Assembly (NCBI GenBank): GCA_903871805.1
Contig: CAIQIE010000281.1
Coordinates: 1 to 56,447, forward strand
Direction: 5' to 3'
Source of the DNA: an uncultured Planctomycetaceae bacterium
GTDB lineage: Bacteria; Planctomycetota; Planctomycetia; Planctomycetales; Planctomycetaceae
DNA length: 56,447 nucleotides
Shown here: positions 47,001 through 55,584 of the stretch, one piece after another
How positions within the stretch are numbered: position 1 is the first letter of the stretch
How the letters are laid out: each line of letters opens with the position of its first letter
Made by a program: the position numbers and the translations under genes
The notes under the pieces: model-generated
Databases searched by the model: none
Told to the model about the DNA's origin: nothing
What the model saw: only the letters and a program-made list of their open reading frames with translations

Positions 47001-48059
47001 GAACTCGCTGACCTCGTCGCTCGACGCAGTTCCAGCGAAGCCGATCTGGCACCCCTGCGCCAGGCCGTCACCAATGTCAACAAAAATCCCGGATTGCAGG
47101 TGCGAATTCTGCAGGCCGCCGCCGCCGCCAACGGATCCCTCGGAAAAATGGCCGCTTTTCGTGACCTGTCTCAGGCTCTGATCCAGCAATCCCGGCAAAA
47201 AGCGGCCGACCAGAATCTCACTGCTGCCGATCGGACAGCCGCGGTGCGGGTGCTCAGCCTCTCCAGCTACGCCGCCGAAAAAGACCTGCTGCTGGCCCAT
47301 CTGGAATCCAACACAGACCCCAGCCTGCAAGCCGCGTCCATGGAGACTCTTGCCAGCTTCCCCGCACTGGAAATCGCCGCCGAATTGATTCAACGGCTGC
47401 CAGGCCTTTCACCCACCCTCACACAAAAAGCCCGCGATGCACTGATGCGACGCACAGCATGGACCGTCCCGTTCCTCGAATCCATCAGGTCCGGTGCTCT
47501 ACCCGCATCCTCTGTGACACCCTCCGAACTGCAGCGACTGACAGAAGTCCCTGACGAAAAGGTTCGATCCCTTGCTATTCAGCTTCTGGAAACCACAGCC
47601 CGGTCGTCAAGAGAAGACGTGCTGCGAGCCTACCAGGTGGCGCTCACTCTCAATGGCGATCGCGAACGCGGGCAGGCCATCTTCCGCCAGCACTGTTCCG
47701 TCTGTCATCAGATCGGCTCGATTGGATATCAGGTCGGCCCCAATCTGGCTTCGATGAAAAATCGTGGCGCTGAGGCCATTCTGACCAATGTGCTGGACCC
47801 CAATCGCGAAGTCAACCCGGCATGGCGCGACTATGTGGCCGTTGGCACCGACGGCACGACTCATAATGGCGTCCTGATCAGTGAATCCGCGGCCAGCCTG
47901 ACGCTGCGCCGGGCCGAAGCAAAGGAAACCTCGCTGCTGCGTTCGGAAATCGAAGCTCTGCGAGATACAGGACGATCACTAATGCCCGAAGGCCTGGAAA
48001 AAAGCATTGACACACAGGCAATGGCAGACCTGATGCAGTGGATCATGACGGCCGAATAG
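44052..48059 (+). CDS. Exported fusion: alpha/beta hydrolase + PVC-type propeller dehydrogenase + HEAT repeats + cytochrome c
   Basis: 1335 residues from the ATG at 44052; an ATG at 44058 is equivalent. A signal peptide (about 1-25) is followed by an alpha/beta hydrolase domain (about 50-370). The nucleophile elbow is IGHSLGGHNAIF with Ser235, and His355 in TPDCGHDFPTD is the probable catalytic histidine. From about 395 the protein becomes the six-bladed propeller of PVC dehydrogenases (DPVAMSWDEDGRLFVVEMRDY onward). HEAT-like repeats follow (about 815-1190), then a haem c domain with CSVCH at 1215-1219 and VGPNLASM. The reading frame is continuous with no in-frame stop or frame change at the junction. 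It probably deacylates and then oxidises the same extracytoplasmic substrate. A PQQ-like propeller gene follows 114 bases downstream. Confidence 0.9.
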   Translation: MHMIVRTLAILVLSTLMTTLAAQQPQSGSDKVISHADLSVYTSDDGTTSPVRTPADWQIRRKQILQGMQLAMGPLPTRNTALPFDIHITEDIRLGNVRRLTLSIVVENTDRLPLDLYLPASLADTVDPHALTAGTAPQKLAAMLALHPTGDAGKRIVAGEGGRAGRQYGLELAQRGYVVLAPDYPSFGELRAYDFTADAYQSGTMKAIVNHLRCADLLAALPFVDADRMGVIGHSLGGHNAIFHAVFDERMKVIVSSCGWCPFGDYYAGNLTGWTSDRYMPLLKTQYQLAVDKVPFDFYELVAALAPRTFVSVSPLEDSNFDINGVRKAIPVAGSIYSLLQAREKLVLLTPDCGHDFPTDMRLQAYGIIDKVLSHTPDPFEPDYSAELPRISATPANEALKTFEVIEGFELQQTAAEPLVVDPVAMSWDEDGRLFVVEMRDYSEQDREHLGVIRVLLDTNNDGVFDDSHEFARGLSWPTALIAANGGVFVAAAPDVFFLKDQDGDLKADVQELVFTGFNRNNVQGLINSFHWGPDNRIYGSASTTGGTVTSPKYPDRPAVECRGRDFSFDPKTLELRTETGGGQHGMSFDDWGHRFVSANSDHAQLIVYQDRYLSRSPVPSPAPARISIAADGGQAPVFRISPVEPWRIVRTRLRASGLSKGLVEGGGRPAGYFTGATGITIYRGDAWSKDLKGTAIIGDVGSNIVHRKRLLSNGVGWTAERMDAGRELVASRDIWFRPVQYANAPDGCLQILDMYRETIEHPASLPPEIKRHLDLTSGRDRGRLYRLAPAGWTFRPTPKLSGLTSVELVSLLEHENAWHRDTASRLLYERQDPTAIPALKSLLHTSSSGLARFHSIGCLQGLQALGEDEVLSAIRDPLPGVRERAILAAETLPGSSALQTALLSMSDEAEPRVLMQLAFTLGELPESNARKDALVSILVRAGGDRWIRTAVMSSLGNSAAAALVQLASMASNESDPASVALPELADLVARRSSSEADLAPLRQAVTNVNKNPGLQVRILQAAAAANGSLGKMAAFRDLSQALIQQSRQKAADQNLTAADRTAAVRVLSLSSYAAEKDLLLAHLESNTDPSLQAASMETLASFPALEIAAELIQRLPGLSPTLTQKARDALMRRTAWTVPFLESIRSGALPASSVTPSELQRLTEVPDEKVRSLAIQLLETTARSSREDVLRAYQVALTLNGDRERGQAIFRQHCSVCHQIGSIGYQVGPNLASMKNRGAEAILTNVLDPNREVNPAWRDYVAVGTDGTTHNGVLISESAASLTLRRAEAKETSLLRSEIEALRDTGRSLMPEGLEKSIDTQAMADLMQWIMTAE

Positions 48060-48173
48060 CATAACTCGATCAGCCCCCGCATGTGTGCCCTTAAACTGGC
48101 CTGCATTCCAGAGGGCGAAATTCCATTTGAGCCGCTGTGCCGGCCGAATCGCGAAACAACAAGGATACTTTCA

Positions 48174-49436
48174 ATGACGTGGAATGTCTCAATGCAATTG
48201 TTCAGAGGACTGCTCGCCGTGGCATTCACCGGCTCCACCCTCCTGGCCGCAGACTGGCCGCAACTGCTGGGGCCCAATCGCGATGGCGTTGCAACCGGAG
48301 AAAAACTGCACGCGTCATGGGGAGCCAAAGGACCAAAACTGCTGTGGGAAGCTACAGTCGGAGATGGCTTCGCCGGAGTCGCTGTCAAAGGGAAAACGGC
48401 AGTCGCCTTCGTTCGCGAAGGTCGCAGTGAAATTGTGCGGTGCTACAACGCCTCAACGGGAAAAGTTCTCTGGGAATCCGCGACTCCCTCAAACTGGCAG
48501 GGTGGCGTTTCCAGTGATAAAGGACCACGCTGCGTCCCCATCATCACCGACGACAAAATCTTCACGTTTGGGGCGGAAGGCATGCTGCGCTGCCTGAATC
48601 TGGCAGATGGAAAACAAATCTGGAAGCGGGACACGACCGCCGATTTCAAGCCTCTGGAGGGCTATTTTGGCGTCGGTAGTACACCCGTGCTGTATCAGGA
48701 TCGCCTGATCGTCAACGTGGGCGGTCGAGACAACGCGTCAGTCGTCGCCTTCAGCACCACGGACGGCACCACACTTTGGCAGGCCTTCACCGATGCCGCC
48801 AGTTATTCAGCCCCTGTCGTAAAGACCGTCGGCAACACAAACCTGGCGCTCGTGGTAACCCGACTGAACCTCGTCGGTATCGATGTGGCCAGCGGTAAAA
48901 AAGCGTTTTCCATACCGTTCGGTGCCCGTGGCCCCACGGTCAATGGAGCGACTCCCGTGGTGCTGGATGACAAAGTCTTCGTCTCATCCAGCTACAATAT
49001 CGGTTCTCTGCTGGCTTCGTTTACCAGCAATTCCATCACCGAACTCAAGCGGGATGAGACTTTCCTCGCGACACAGTATGCAACTCCCGTGGCTGGCGCC
49101 ACTCCGGGAATCTTCTTCGCCATGGACGGCCGCCAGGACTCCGGACGCGGAACAGCGTCCCTGAAATGTCTCGACCTGAACACCTGGCAGGTGAAATGGG
49201 AAGAATCCGGGATGGACTATGGAACTGTGGTTCGCGTTGACAGGGAATTGTTGGTGCTGACCTGTAGTGGGGAACTGATCCGCGTTGCTGCGTCCGCAGA
49301 CAAATACCAGGAAGTTGCGCGAACAAAAGTACTGAAGGCCACCGACAGCGGCTACCGACTTCCTGCCCTGTCAGGCGGGCGACTGTTTGTTCGAGACGAC
49401 GACACACTGCGCTGTCTGGAAGTGGGTCCTGAATAA
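48174..49436 (+). CDS. Exported PQQ-like beta-propeller protein
   Basis: 420 residues. The ATG at 48174 has AAGGA upstream and starts a signal peptide (MQLFRGLLAVAFTGSTLLAA after a short N-terminal extension). The mature protein has repeated tryptophan-docking-like blades: GPNRDGVATGEKLHASWGAKGPKLLWEA, STGKVLWESATP, ADGKQIWKRDTT, TDGTTLWQAF and NTWQVKWEESG. This is the pattern of PQQ-dependent-dehydrogenase-like or BamB-like propellers. None of the residues that would bind PQQ and calcium can be confirmed by eye, so a non-enzymatic or scaffold role is possible. It is downstream of the fused dehydrogenase on the same strand and is probably co-transcribed. Confidence 0.88.
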   Translation: MTWNVSMQLFRGLLAVAFTGSTLLAADWPQLLGPNRDGVATGEKLHASWGAKGPKLLWEATVGDGFAGVAVKGKTAVAFVREGRSEIVRCYNASTGKVLWESATPSNWQGGVSSDKGPRCVPIITDDKIFTFGAEGMLRCLNLADGKQIWKRDTTADFKPLEGYFGVGSTPVLYQDRLIVNVGGRDNASVVAFSTTDGTTLWQAFTDAASYSAPVVKTVGNTNLALVVTRLNLVGIDVASGKKAFSIPFGARGPTVNGATPVVLDDKVFVSSSYNIGSLLASFTSNSITELKRDETFLATQYATPVAGATPGIFFAMDGRQDSGRGTASLKCLDLNTWQVKWEESGMDYGTVVRVDRELLVLTCSGELIRVAASADKYQEVARTKVLKATDSGYRLPALSGGRLFVRDDDTLRCLEVGPE

Positions 49437-49479
49437 CAGAGTCAGCGGCAAAGGCATCAATGCGGCGGCAACATGGCGC

Positions 49480-49570
49480 ATGGGACATATGGGACACATG
49501 AGACCGACGGATCCTAATAATGGGCGTTCCCCGTACATCGCAGGTCTTTCATTGATCCCATAGGTCCCAT
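49480..49570. repeat. Long-range inverted repeat of GGGAC words
   Basis: ATGGGACATATGGGA (49480-49494) and TCCCATAGGTCCCAT (49556-49570) are inverted copies with one mismatch in 15, separated by 61 bases. They could form a stem at the 3' end of the PQQ-like gene. A further TAGGTCCCATACGTCCC occurs near 49840. Confidence 0.75.
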
Positions 49571-49601
49571 ACCACAAGCTGCCAGCCACGCAAAATCCAC
49601 C

Positions 49602-49733
49602 CGCCACTGTTTTTTTGCTGGCTTCTGGGCATTCTGCAAATCTACCCTAAGATCGCGGCCTGCGCAATCCAGCCGTCGCCGCTGTTTGCACCGGTTTTTG
49701 GGCAGTCTGCAAGCCGCTATCACGGCCAATCTG
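49602..49733. repeat. Pair of degenerate direct repeats, about 57-62 bases
   Basis: Copy 1 (49602-49663) and copy 2 (49677-49733) share the order CGCC-x-CTGTTT, GG-x-TT-x-TGGGCA-x-TCTGCAA, then a CGGCC word. They differ at scattered positions and by small indels. No open frame runs through both copies. Confidence 0.55.
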
Positions 49734-49780
49734 AAGGGGCAACATTATAGACAAGCCCGGCAATCAGGGCGATGGCGGGA

Positions 49781-49919
49781 CCAATAGGACAAATGGGGCC
49801 AATAGGACAAATGGGACCAATGAACTTGCTTCCCCTCACATAGGTCCCATACGTCCCTTAAGTCCCCTGATCTCACTGTCCCCTGATCTCACTGTCCCAT
49901 GACCTCACTGTCCCATGAC
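49781..49919. repeat. Two short tandem arrays (18-base x2, 16-base x3)
   Basis: CCAATAGGACAAATGGG(G/A) occurs twice in tandem (49781-49798, 49799-49816). A 16-base unit, TGAYCTCACTGTCCCM, occurs three times in tandem (49868-49883, 49884-49899, 49900-49915) plus a partial. Together with the items at 49480 and 49602 they fill most of the spacer between the convergent PQQ-like and purL genes. Confidence 0.85.
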
Positions 49920-49954
49920 ACCCACCAGCAATCACAGACAACCCGCGGGCACCA

Positions 49955-52930
49955 TTAAAACCGCAACGGTTTTTGCCAGCATTCTTTCAGCTCAGCGAGC
50001 GACCCCTCAAGCAGCAGCTGCCCACCGTGCAACGCTCGTACGGTCGCTGCGGATGTGGTACGCCCCACCTCTGTCAGCGGAAGCCCTGCAAAGATCTCAG
50101 CCAGCTGGCTCAGACCAGACGCGGGGACTTCCATCAGGAATCGCGTATTGGACTCAGAGAACAGCGCCACTGCGGCCCGAGAACCAGCGTTGACGGTCCG
50201 CAGTGATTCCGCAGCCGTCAGATTCTCCAGTAACAACTCGGCCCCGATCCCCCCGGCGAAGGCCATCTCTGCCGCAGCCACGGCCAGACCACCCTCGCTC
50301 AGGTCATGACAGCTGAACACAAGCCCGCGCTGAATGGCCTGATGAACGGCACGGAAGATCTTTGGCGCAAGGCTTGTGTCTACTTTCGGTACACTTCCGC
50401 CGGCAACACCATTGACTGCATACAAGTGACTGCCGCCGAATTCGTTGAGCGTGTTGCCCACCAGCACCAGCAGATTTCCGGCAGCCTTCATATCCATGGA
50501 GACGCACTGCTCCACGTTACCAACCTGCCCCAGCGCCGTGATCAGCAGCGTGGAAGGAATGGCCACCGTACGACGAGTGCCCGAGGAATCTTCGTAGCTG
50601 AATTCATTGTTCAAACTGTCCTTGCCACTGACAAACGGTGTTCCGTAGGCCACGGCGATGTCCTGGCATCCGACCGCCGCACGCACCAGAGTTCCCAGGG
50701 TTTCCGGACGTTCCGTATTGCCCCAGCAAAAATTATCCAGAATAGCGATCCGATCCGGATCCGCCCCGGTGGCAACACAATTTCGCACCGATTCGTCAAT
50801 CGCAGAGGCTGCCATCCAGTACGGATCACAATCCCCAAAGTGCGGATTGATCCCACAGGAAACCACCAGACCACGCAGAGACGTCAGGTCGGGACGAACC
50901 ACGGCAGCATCCGACGGACCATCATTGTGGATCCCCGTCAATGGTTTGATCACGCTGCCCGCCTGAACTTCGTGGTCGTACTGCCGAATGATCCATTCTT
51001 TGCTGGCCACGTTCAGCGACGCCAAAATCTTTGCCAGGTCCGCAGAAAAATTGCCCCGAGTCAGCAGCGCTGTTTCCGCTGCTGAGACGGCTGGTGCCGC
51101 CGCAATTTCATAGACCGCCTCACGAATCACCGGAGGTCGACCGTTATGCAGAAAATCCATGCTCAGGCTGCCAACCTGCTGGTCGCCGTATTTCAGCACT
51201 AACTGCTGCGTGTCAGTAAAGCGACCAATGGCGGTGGCCTCAACCCCCTCTGAAGCACACAACGCCTGAAACTCAGGCCAGCTATGCTCAGGTACTGACA
51301 GCACCATGCGTTCCTGTGCCTCGGAAATCCAGATTTCTGTGTAGGACAGCCCCGAATACTTCAGCGGTGCACGATCCAGCCAGACTTCCGCGCCCGTTTC
51401 TTCGCCCATCTCTCCCACAGCACTGCTGAAACCGCCCGCGCCACAGTCGGTGATGGCCGAGTATAAACCGCGATCACGCGCCGCCAGCAGCACATCCATC
51501 ATCATCTTTTCTGTGACCGGATTACCAATCTGCACAGCCCCGCCACTGATGGATTCGCTCTCCTCTGTCAGTTCCACAGAAGAAAATGTGGCTCCATGAA
51601 TCCCGTCGCGACCCGTACGCCCGCCGACGGCCACAATCAGGTCACCGGCACTGACATGCTTGTCGCACTTATCCACCGGGATCATCGCCACGTTGCCGCA
51701 ATACACCAGCGGATTGCCCAGATAACGATCGTCAAAGCAAACCGCCCCGTTAACTGTGGGAATGCCCATCCGATTGCCATAGTCCCGCACCCCGGAAACC
51801 ACTCCCTGCATCACAGCGCCAGGATGCAGCACACCCGGAGGAAGTTGATCCGCCGGATAGTCGGGCCGAGCAAAACAGAACACGTCGGTGTTACACACCG
51901 GACGCGCACCCAGCCCAGTGCCCAGCGGATCCCGAATCACGCCACCCAAACCCGTATTCGCGCCACCGTAAGGCTCAATCGCTGAAGGATGGTTGTGAGT
52001 TTCAACTTTGATGCAGACATTCTGACGCTCATCGAATCGAACAATCCCGGCATTGTCCTTAAAGACGCTGACACACCAGTCGGCACTTCCCAGCGACTGA
52101 CGAATACTGACCGTTGCTGCAAAAATGGTCTCTTTCAGCATGCTGTTGAAGTGATGGTCGCGCACCACCTGCCCACTCTGCGTCTCGACGTAATGAATTC
52201 GACCGCCAAGCGTCTTGTGAGAACAGTGCTCACTCCACGTCTGAGCGACCGTCTCCAATTCAATGTCTGTCGGGTCACGCTGCAGTGTCACAAAGTGATC
52301 GCGAACCGTTCGCATTTCCGCAATGCTCAGATACAGCTGGCCCTTGCGACTCAGCTCCATCAACTGCACGTCGTCCATCCCTCGAATCGGCACCGTGGTC
52401 AGTCGCAGCCGATACTCAGACCCCAGCGATAAATCGCGAATCTTCAACGCACCTCGAACCACGTACTCGATCGCGTCGTTTGCCAGTACCTTGCGACAAA
52501 CCTGATTCAAACGCGATGCATCCAGCTCCCCGGATAACCAGTATCGCCGGCAGGTCGCCACATGCGTCGCAGCCAGATTCATCCGGCAAATTGCCGCCAA
52601 TGCGTTTTCCGCAACCGAATCCGTGACCCCCGGATGGAACAGGACATTCAATAGTGTCTCGCCCGCCGCGGCAGCGGCGGCCGCTGCCTGTACCAGTGCA
52701 TCGCCGGTAAGATCATAAATCCGAAAATGCTCGGTTACCGAGTCCGCCAGCAATCGCGATGCCGCCTGATGCACGTCCTCACGCGACAGCTCACCCTGGA
52801 TCAGAAAGGTCCGCGCGGCACGTACGCTGCGAATTCCCGGAATGCCCTGACTTCGGGCACTGGCTAGAATCCGCTGACCTTCATAGTCCTTCTCACTGCC
52901 AATCGGCAGGATTTCGACTTCCCAGAGCAT
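49955..52930 (-). CDS. purL: Phosphoribosylformylglycinamidine synthase, PurS-PurL fusion
   Basis: 991 residues from the ATG at 52930. The N-terminal 75 or so residues ([39 protein letters not shown]) look like a PurS-type domain. A second similar region and an alanine-rich linker (eight Ala near residue 95) follow. Next is the PurL synthetase: [10 protein letters not shown] with the active histidine, [22 protein letters not shown] for ATP and substrate, [19 protein letters not shown], and [15 protein letters not shown] in the second half. The enzyme converts FGAR to FGAM with ATP and ammonia in purine synthesis. No PurQ glutaminase domain is present at the C-terminus and no purQ lies nearby, so the glutaminase must be encoded elsewhere. 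Confidence 0.96.
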   Translation of the reverse strand: MLWEVEILPIGSEKDYEGQRILASARSQGIPGIRSVRAARTFLIQGELSREDVHQAASRLLADSVTEHFRIYDLTGDALVQAAAAAAAAGETLLNVLFHPGVTDSVAENALAAICRMNLAATHVATCRRYWLSGELDASRLNQVCRKVLANDAIEYVVRGALKIRDLSLGSEYRLRLTTVPIRGMDDVQLMELSRKGQLYLSIAEMRTVRDHFVTLQRDPTDIELETVAQTWSEHCSHKTLGGRIHYVETQSGQVVRDHHFNSMLKETIFAATVSIRQSLGSADWCVSVFKDNAGIVRFDERQNVCIKVETHNHPSAIEPYGGANTGLGGVIRDPLGTGLGARPVCNTDVFCFARPDYPADQLPPGVLHPGAVMQGVVSGVRDYGNRMGIPTVNGAVCFDDRYLGNPLVYCGNVAMIPVDKCDKHVSAGDLIVAVGGRTGRDGIHGATFSSVELTEESESISGGAVQIGNPVTEKMMMDVLLAARDRGLYSAITDCGAGGFSSAVGEMGEETGAEVWLDRAPLKYSGLSYTEIWISEAQERMVLSVPEHSWPEFQALCASEGVEATAIGRFTDTQQLVLKYGDQQVGSLSMDFLHNGRPPVIREAVYEIAAAPAVSAAETALLTRGNFSADLAKILASLNVASKEWIIRQYDHEVQAGSVIKPLTGIHNDGPSDAAVVRPDLTSLRGLVVSCGINPHFGDCDPYWMAASAIDESVRNCVATGADPDRIAILDNFCWGNTERPETLGTLVRAAVGCQDIAVAYGTPFVSGKDSLNNEFSYEDSSGTRRTVAIPSTLLITALGQVGNVEQCVSMDMKAAGNLLVLVGNTLNEFGGSHLYAVNGVAGGSVPKVDTSLAPKIFRAVHQAIQRGLVFSCHDLSEGGLAVAAAEMAFAGGIGAELLLENLTAAESLRTVNAGSRAAVALFSESNTRFLMEVPASGLSQLAEIFAGLPLTEVGRTTSAATVRALHGGQLLLEGSLAELKECWQKPLRF

Positions 52931-53445
52931 ATTGGAACATATCCGAACAGAGGGAAACAAAAACGCGGTGCCAGAGAAACAGCCCCAGCCACCAGAACGC
53001 TGCCCATCACGGGCTCAACACAGCCGCAGGCAAATACGGCGGGGTTCTGGGACGCAGTATTTCACGGCTGCCCCCAGAGTACAAGAAACGAAGCAAGGGG
53101 AATCCAAAATCCAGTGGTGGATTCGCAGAAGGCGGAAAACAGGAAAACCTGAACGGCAGCCAACAGCCCCACGTTTTACCCCACCAAATCGCATTTCCCG
53201 AATTCTCTAATCTGCGCCTTGAGAAGAATCGTAAAGTTAACCACTTTCGGCTGTCGATGATCCTTCCAAAGGTCCACGTGAGAGGCTGCGCGACGGGTTC
53301 GAAAACGCAAAACCCGCAGTTTCTGCCACTCAGTAACCTTGTCCGCGTTGCGGCCGTTCCCGGAAACCTCCGGGGATCGACTCCGAAACGAGAGAAAAAT
53401 CAGACCTGCGGATTCAGGTCAGTGACGCTACGGAAGGCTGCCACC
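52931..53445. promoter_or_regulatory. Divergent spacer, purL / membrane protein
   Basis: 515 bases. A plus-strand frame continuous with the next gene stays open back to 52759. Its first part overlaps purL antisense and lacks a plausible start, so I regard it as non-coding. I saw no purine riboswitch core, tRNA or strong palindrome, and no clear promoter. Confidence 0.45.
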
Positions 53446-54405
53446 ATGACGGATGCACTGAGTATCGCTCTGCAAAAGATTGCAGAAGGAGGAGCACAGG
53501 CTCGTCCCCAAAACACAGTCCATGCACCGCTCCCGGCACCTGAAACAACCGCCACAGCACCAGTTATGGCAGCACCAGTCCTCTCGGTGCAGATCCCAGC
53601 CGAACCCGCAGTCGCCGCAACGCTGACTTCCATCGCCGCTGTTTCCGCGGCCCCACACGAGGATCCCGGCCCCTCAATTCTTCAAATGCCCCAGAAGCCA
53701 ACGGCCACCGCACGACTCGACATGGCTCCGGAACCGGCCCCCGCCGCGGAAAGCTACCGCGAACCGACGACCATGACCTCCATCACAATTCAGCCCAGGC
53801 CCCCACTGCAACTCGCAGAAAGTCCGCAGATCCAGTTCTCTGCCCCCACGGCTCCGGCAACTCCCCCACAGGCTCCGGCCGATCCAGTCGCGGCTGACAC
53901 GTCCAGTACCAGCCAGACTGCCGGCCCAATGGCTCAGCGACTTCGCAACTCACTGGGAATCATCCAGGAGTACCGAACCCTGCTGACCGCACTCGTTGTC
54001 GTCATGGTAGTTGGTGTCGTCTGGAGCGACAGCCAGAAAACATCCCAAACTGGCAGCAAAGTCACCGCTACCGAAATCAATATCGAACAACTCCTGAAGG
54101 AATTCGAGACAGCCGATCAGCGTGCCAGTGAGAGGAACGCAAACCGCGCCGCTGAACTGGCTGACCTGAATGCCCAACCAGAATTCGCAAATGTCCCAAA
54201 AAATTCTTACCCGGAATCCGGCGCCGATACTGAGCTTCCGTCAAACCAGCAAACAACCAACACCGATTCCGCTGTCTATCCGGACTCTGCTGTCTACCCT
54301 GATTCGACAGCCGACGAAAATGGTCCCACCGACCCGGCAGAAACAGCACCTCCCGCAAGGGCTAAACCCGTGCGATTCAGCGGCAGAATTCAACCCGCTC
54401 AATAG
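53446..54405 (+). CDS. Single-pass membrane protein with long Pro/Ala-rich N-terminus (GspB-like topology)
   Basis: 319 residues from the ATG at 53446, with GGAAGG upstream. Residues 1-165 are Pro/Ala/Thr-rich and probably disordered in the cytoplasm. One transmembrane helix follows (about 178-193, TLLTALVVVMVVGVVW), and the remaining 126 residues are polar. A short helical stretch (IEQLLKEFETADQRASERNANRAAELADL, 218-246) comes first, then a repeat-containing tail with DSAVYPDSAVYPDS. This layout resembles GspB/ExeB partners of ExeA ATPases, but sequence similarity cannot be claimed by eye. The ExeA-like gene lies 266 bases downstream on the same strand, which supports a link. Function unknown. 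Confidence 0.7.
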   Translation: MTDALSIALQKIAEGGAQARPQNTVHAPLPAPETTATAPVMAAPVLSVQIPAEPAVAATLTSIAAVSAAPHEDPGPSILQMPQKPTATARLDMAPEPAPAAESYREPTTMTSITIQPRPPLQLAESPQIQFSAPTAPATPPQAPADPVAADTSSTSQTAGPMAQRLRNSLGIIQEYRTLLTALVVVMVVGVVWSDSQKTSQTGSKVTATEINIEQLLKEFETADQRASERNANRAAELADLNAQPEFANVPKNSYPESGADTELPSNQQTTNTDSAVYPDSAVYPDSTADENGPTDPAETAPPARAKPVRFSGRIQPAQ

Positions 54406-54636
54406 TTTTTTCAGCACAGAAGTCAAAATTCATTGCCGGTAATCTCAACAGAACCACGGAAAACACAGGGGCACCACAATCGTTTTTCAACAGAGAGCAC
54501 CCGCAGCAAGGGCTACCACTGCCGTCCGTCCGCTTTGAACTTCACAAGACAGCCAAAGACGACATGAAACTGTTTTGCCGAAGGAAAATCCCAGCCCCTC
54601 CCCACGATTCACGCTCTGACAACGGTACATAATCAA

Positions 54637-54653
54637 ACACCAGACTCTGGTGT
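54637..54653. promoter_or_regulatory. Perfect palindrome just upstream of the ExeA-like gene
   Basis: ACACCAGACTCTGGTGT has 8-base arms around a single central C and ends 18 bases before the ATG at 54672. It may be an operator or, as RNA, a hairpin that would hide the ribosome-binding region. A CATAAT (54628-54633) lies just upstream as a weak -10 candidate. The rest of 54406-54636 shows nothing clear. Confidence 0.5.
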
Positions 54654-54671
54654 CAGTGAGGACAGAACACG

Positions 54672-55487
54672 ATGTATGAGAGCTATTGGAAACTGAATGG
54701 CCGTCCGTTTTCGCAGACCGCAGAACCTGCGTACTTCTATCGCAGCCAGAGTTGCCAGACTGCGCTCCTGCGAATCCGCTATGCTGTGGAAAACCTCTGC
54801 GGCCCCGTACTCGTGCCGGGACTCTCCGGCAACGGAAAGTCCTGCCTCGTCAGGTACTTCGCTTCGGAATTCCCTAAACTGCGGCCCTTCGTGCATCTCG
54901 TCTTCCCCACACTCGCCGCCGACGAACAGCTCCGCATGATCCAGGCCGAGCTCTGCGAAGAAGGCGTTCCCAACTCCGGGCCCATCGATACCGTCCTGCG
55001 CGATATCCGCTCGGCGCTGCGACGACACGCCGCCCAGGGACGCCGGCCGCTGCTGTTCTTCGACGATGCCCAATTGATGACAGACGACGGATTCCAGCAG
55101 GTGATCCAGCCGCTGCTCAGCCTGGCCGAGGCCGACGCCAACATCCAGCTCACGGTACTTCTGGCTGGTCAGCCGTCGTTGACGGCCCGCATCCGACGCT
55201 TTGGGCAGATCAGCGAACGAATCACCGTCACGACACCGTTGAATGGCTTCACCGCCGCAGAGACTGCCGAATATGTTCGGATCTGTCTCCACCAGGCCGG
55301 TTGCACGCACACCATCTTCACCGCGGATGCCCTGTCGCGCCTGTTCGATGTCTCTTCCGGTAACCCCAGACGCATCAATCGCCTGTGCGATATGGCTCTG
55401 CTGGTGGGCTTCGCGGAACAGAAAACCACAATTTCCGCAGAGGATATCGATTCCATCGCTGGCGAACTTCTGCCCGCCGCCGCGTAG
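54672..55487 (+). CDS. ExeA/GspA-like AAA ATPase
   Basis: 271 residues. It opens with MYESYWKLNGRPFSQTAEPAYFY, the typical 'GRPF' lead of ExeA-type ATPases. Walker A is GLSGNGKS at 50-57. Walker B is LLFFDDAQ at 127-134. Sensor-like QLTVLLAGQPSL lies near 159-170, and the winged C-terminal region has GNPRRINRLCDMALLVGF. In Aeromonas, ExeA with ExeB helps the type II secretin insert through peptidoglycan. This protein is about half that length and has neither the transmembrane helix nor the peptidoglycan-binding domain, so it could also be a regulator of another multiprotein complex. It follows a GspB-like membrane protein. Confidence 0.88.
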   Translation: MYESYWKLNGRPFSQTAEPAYFYRSQSCQTALLRIRYAVENLCGPVLVPGLSGNGKSCLVRYFASEFPKLRPFVHLVFPTLAADEQLRMIQAELCEEGVPNSGPIDTVLRDIRSALRRHAAQGRRPLLFFDDAQLMTDDGFQQVIQPLLSLAEADANIQLTVLLAGQPSLTARIRRFGQISERITVTTPLNGFTAAETAEYVRICLHQAGCTHTIFTADALSRLFDVSSGNPRRINRLCDMALLVGFAEQKTTISAEDIDSIAGELLPAAA

Positions 55488-55584
55488 GCCAGCTGGCCTA
55501 ATGCCCCGGGCTTCGCACCACTGAACCAGCAGACAACCCCCGTCCGCCAATCCGGACGATCGCGGCACGGCCGGAAACAAACTG

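Noticed and set aside
53280..53320. GGGTTCGAAAAC as a tRNA T-arm
   Set aside because: No matching acceptor, D or anticodon arm could be built around it on either strand.
52759..53445. N-terminal extension of the GspB-like protein
   Set aside because: The frame is open but runs antisense into purL; a ribosome-binding site and the Pro/Ala-rich style begin only at 53446.
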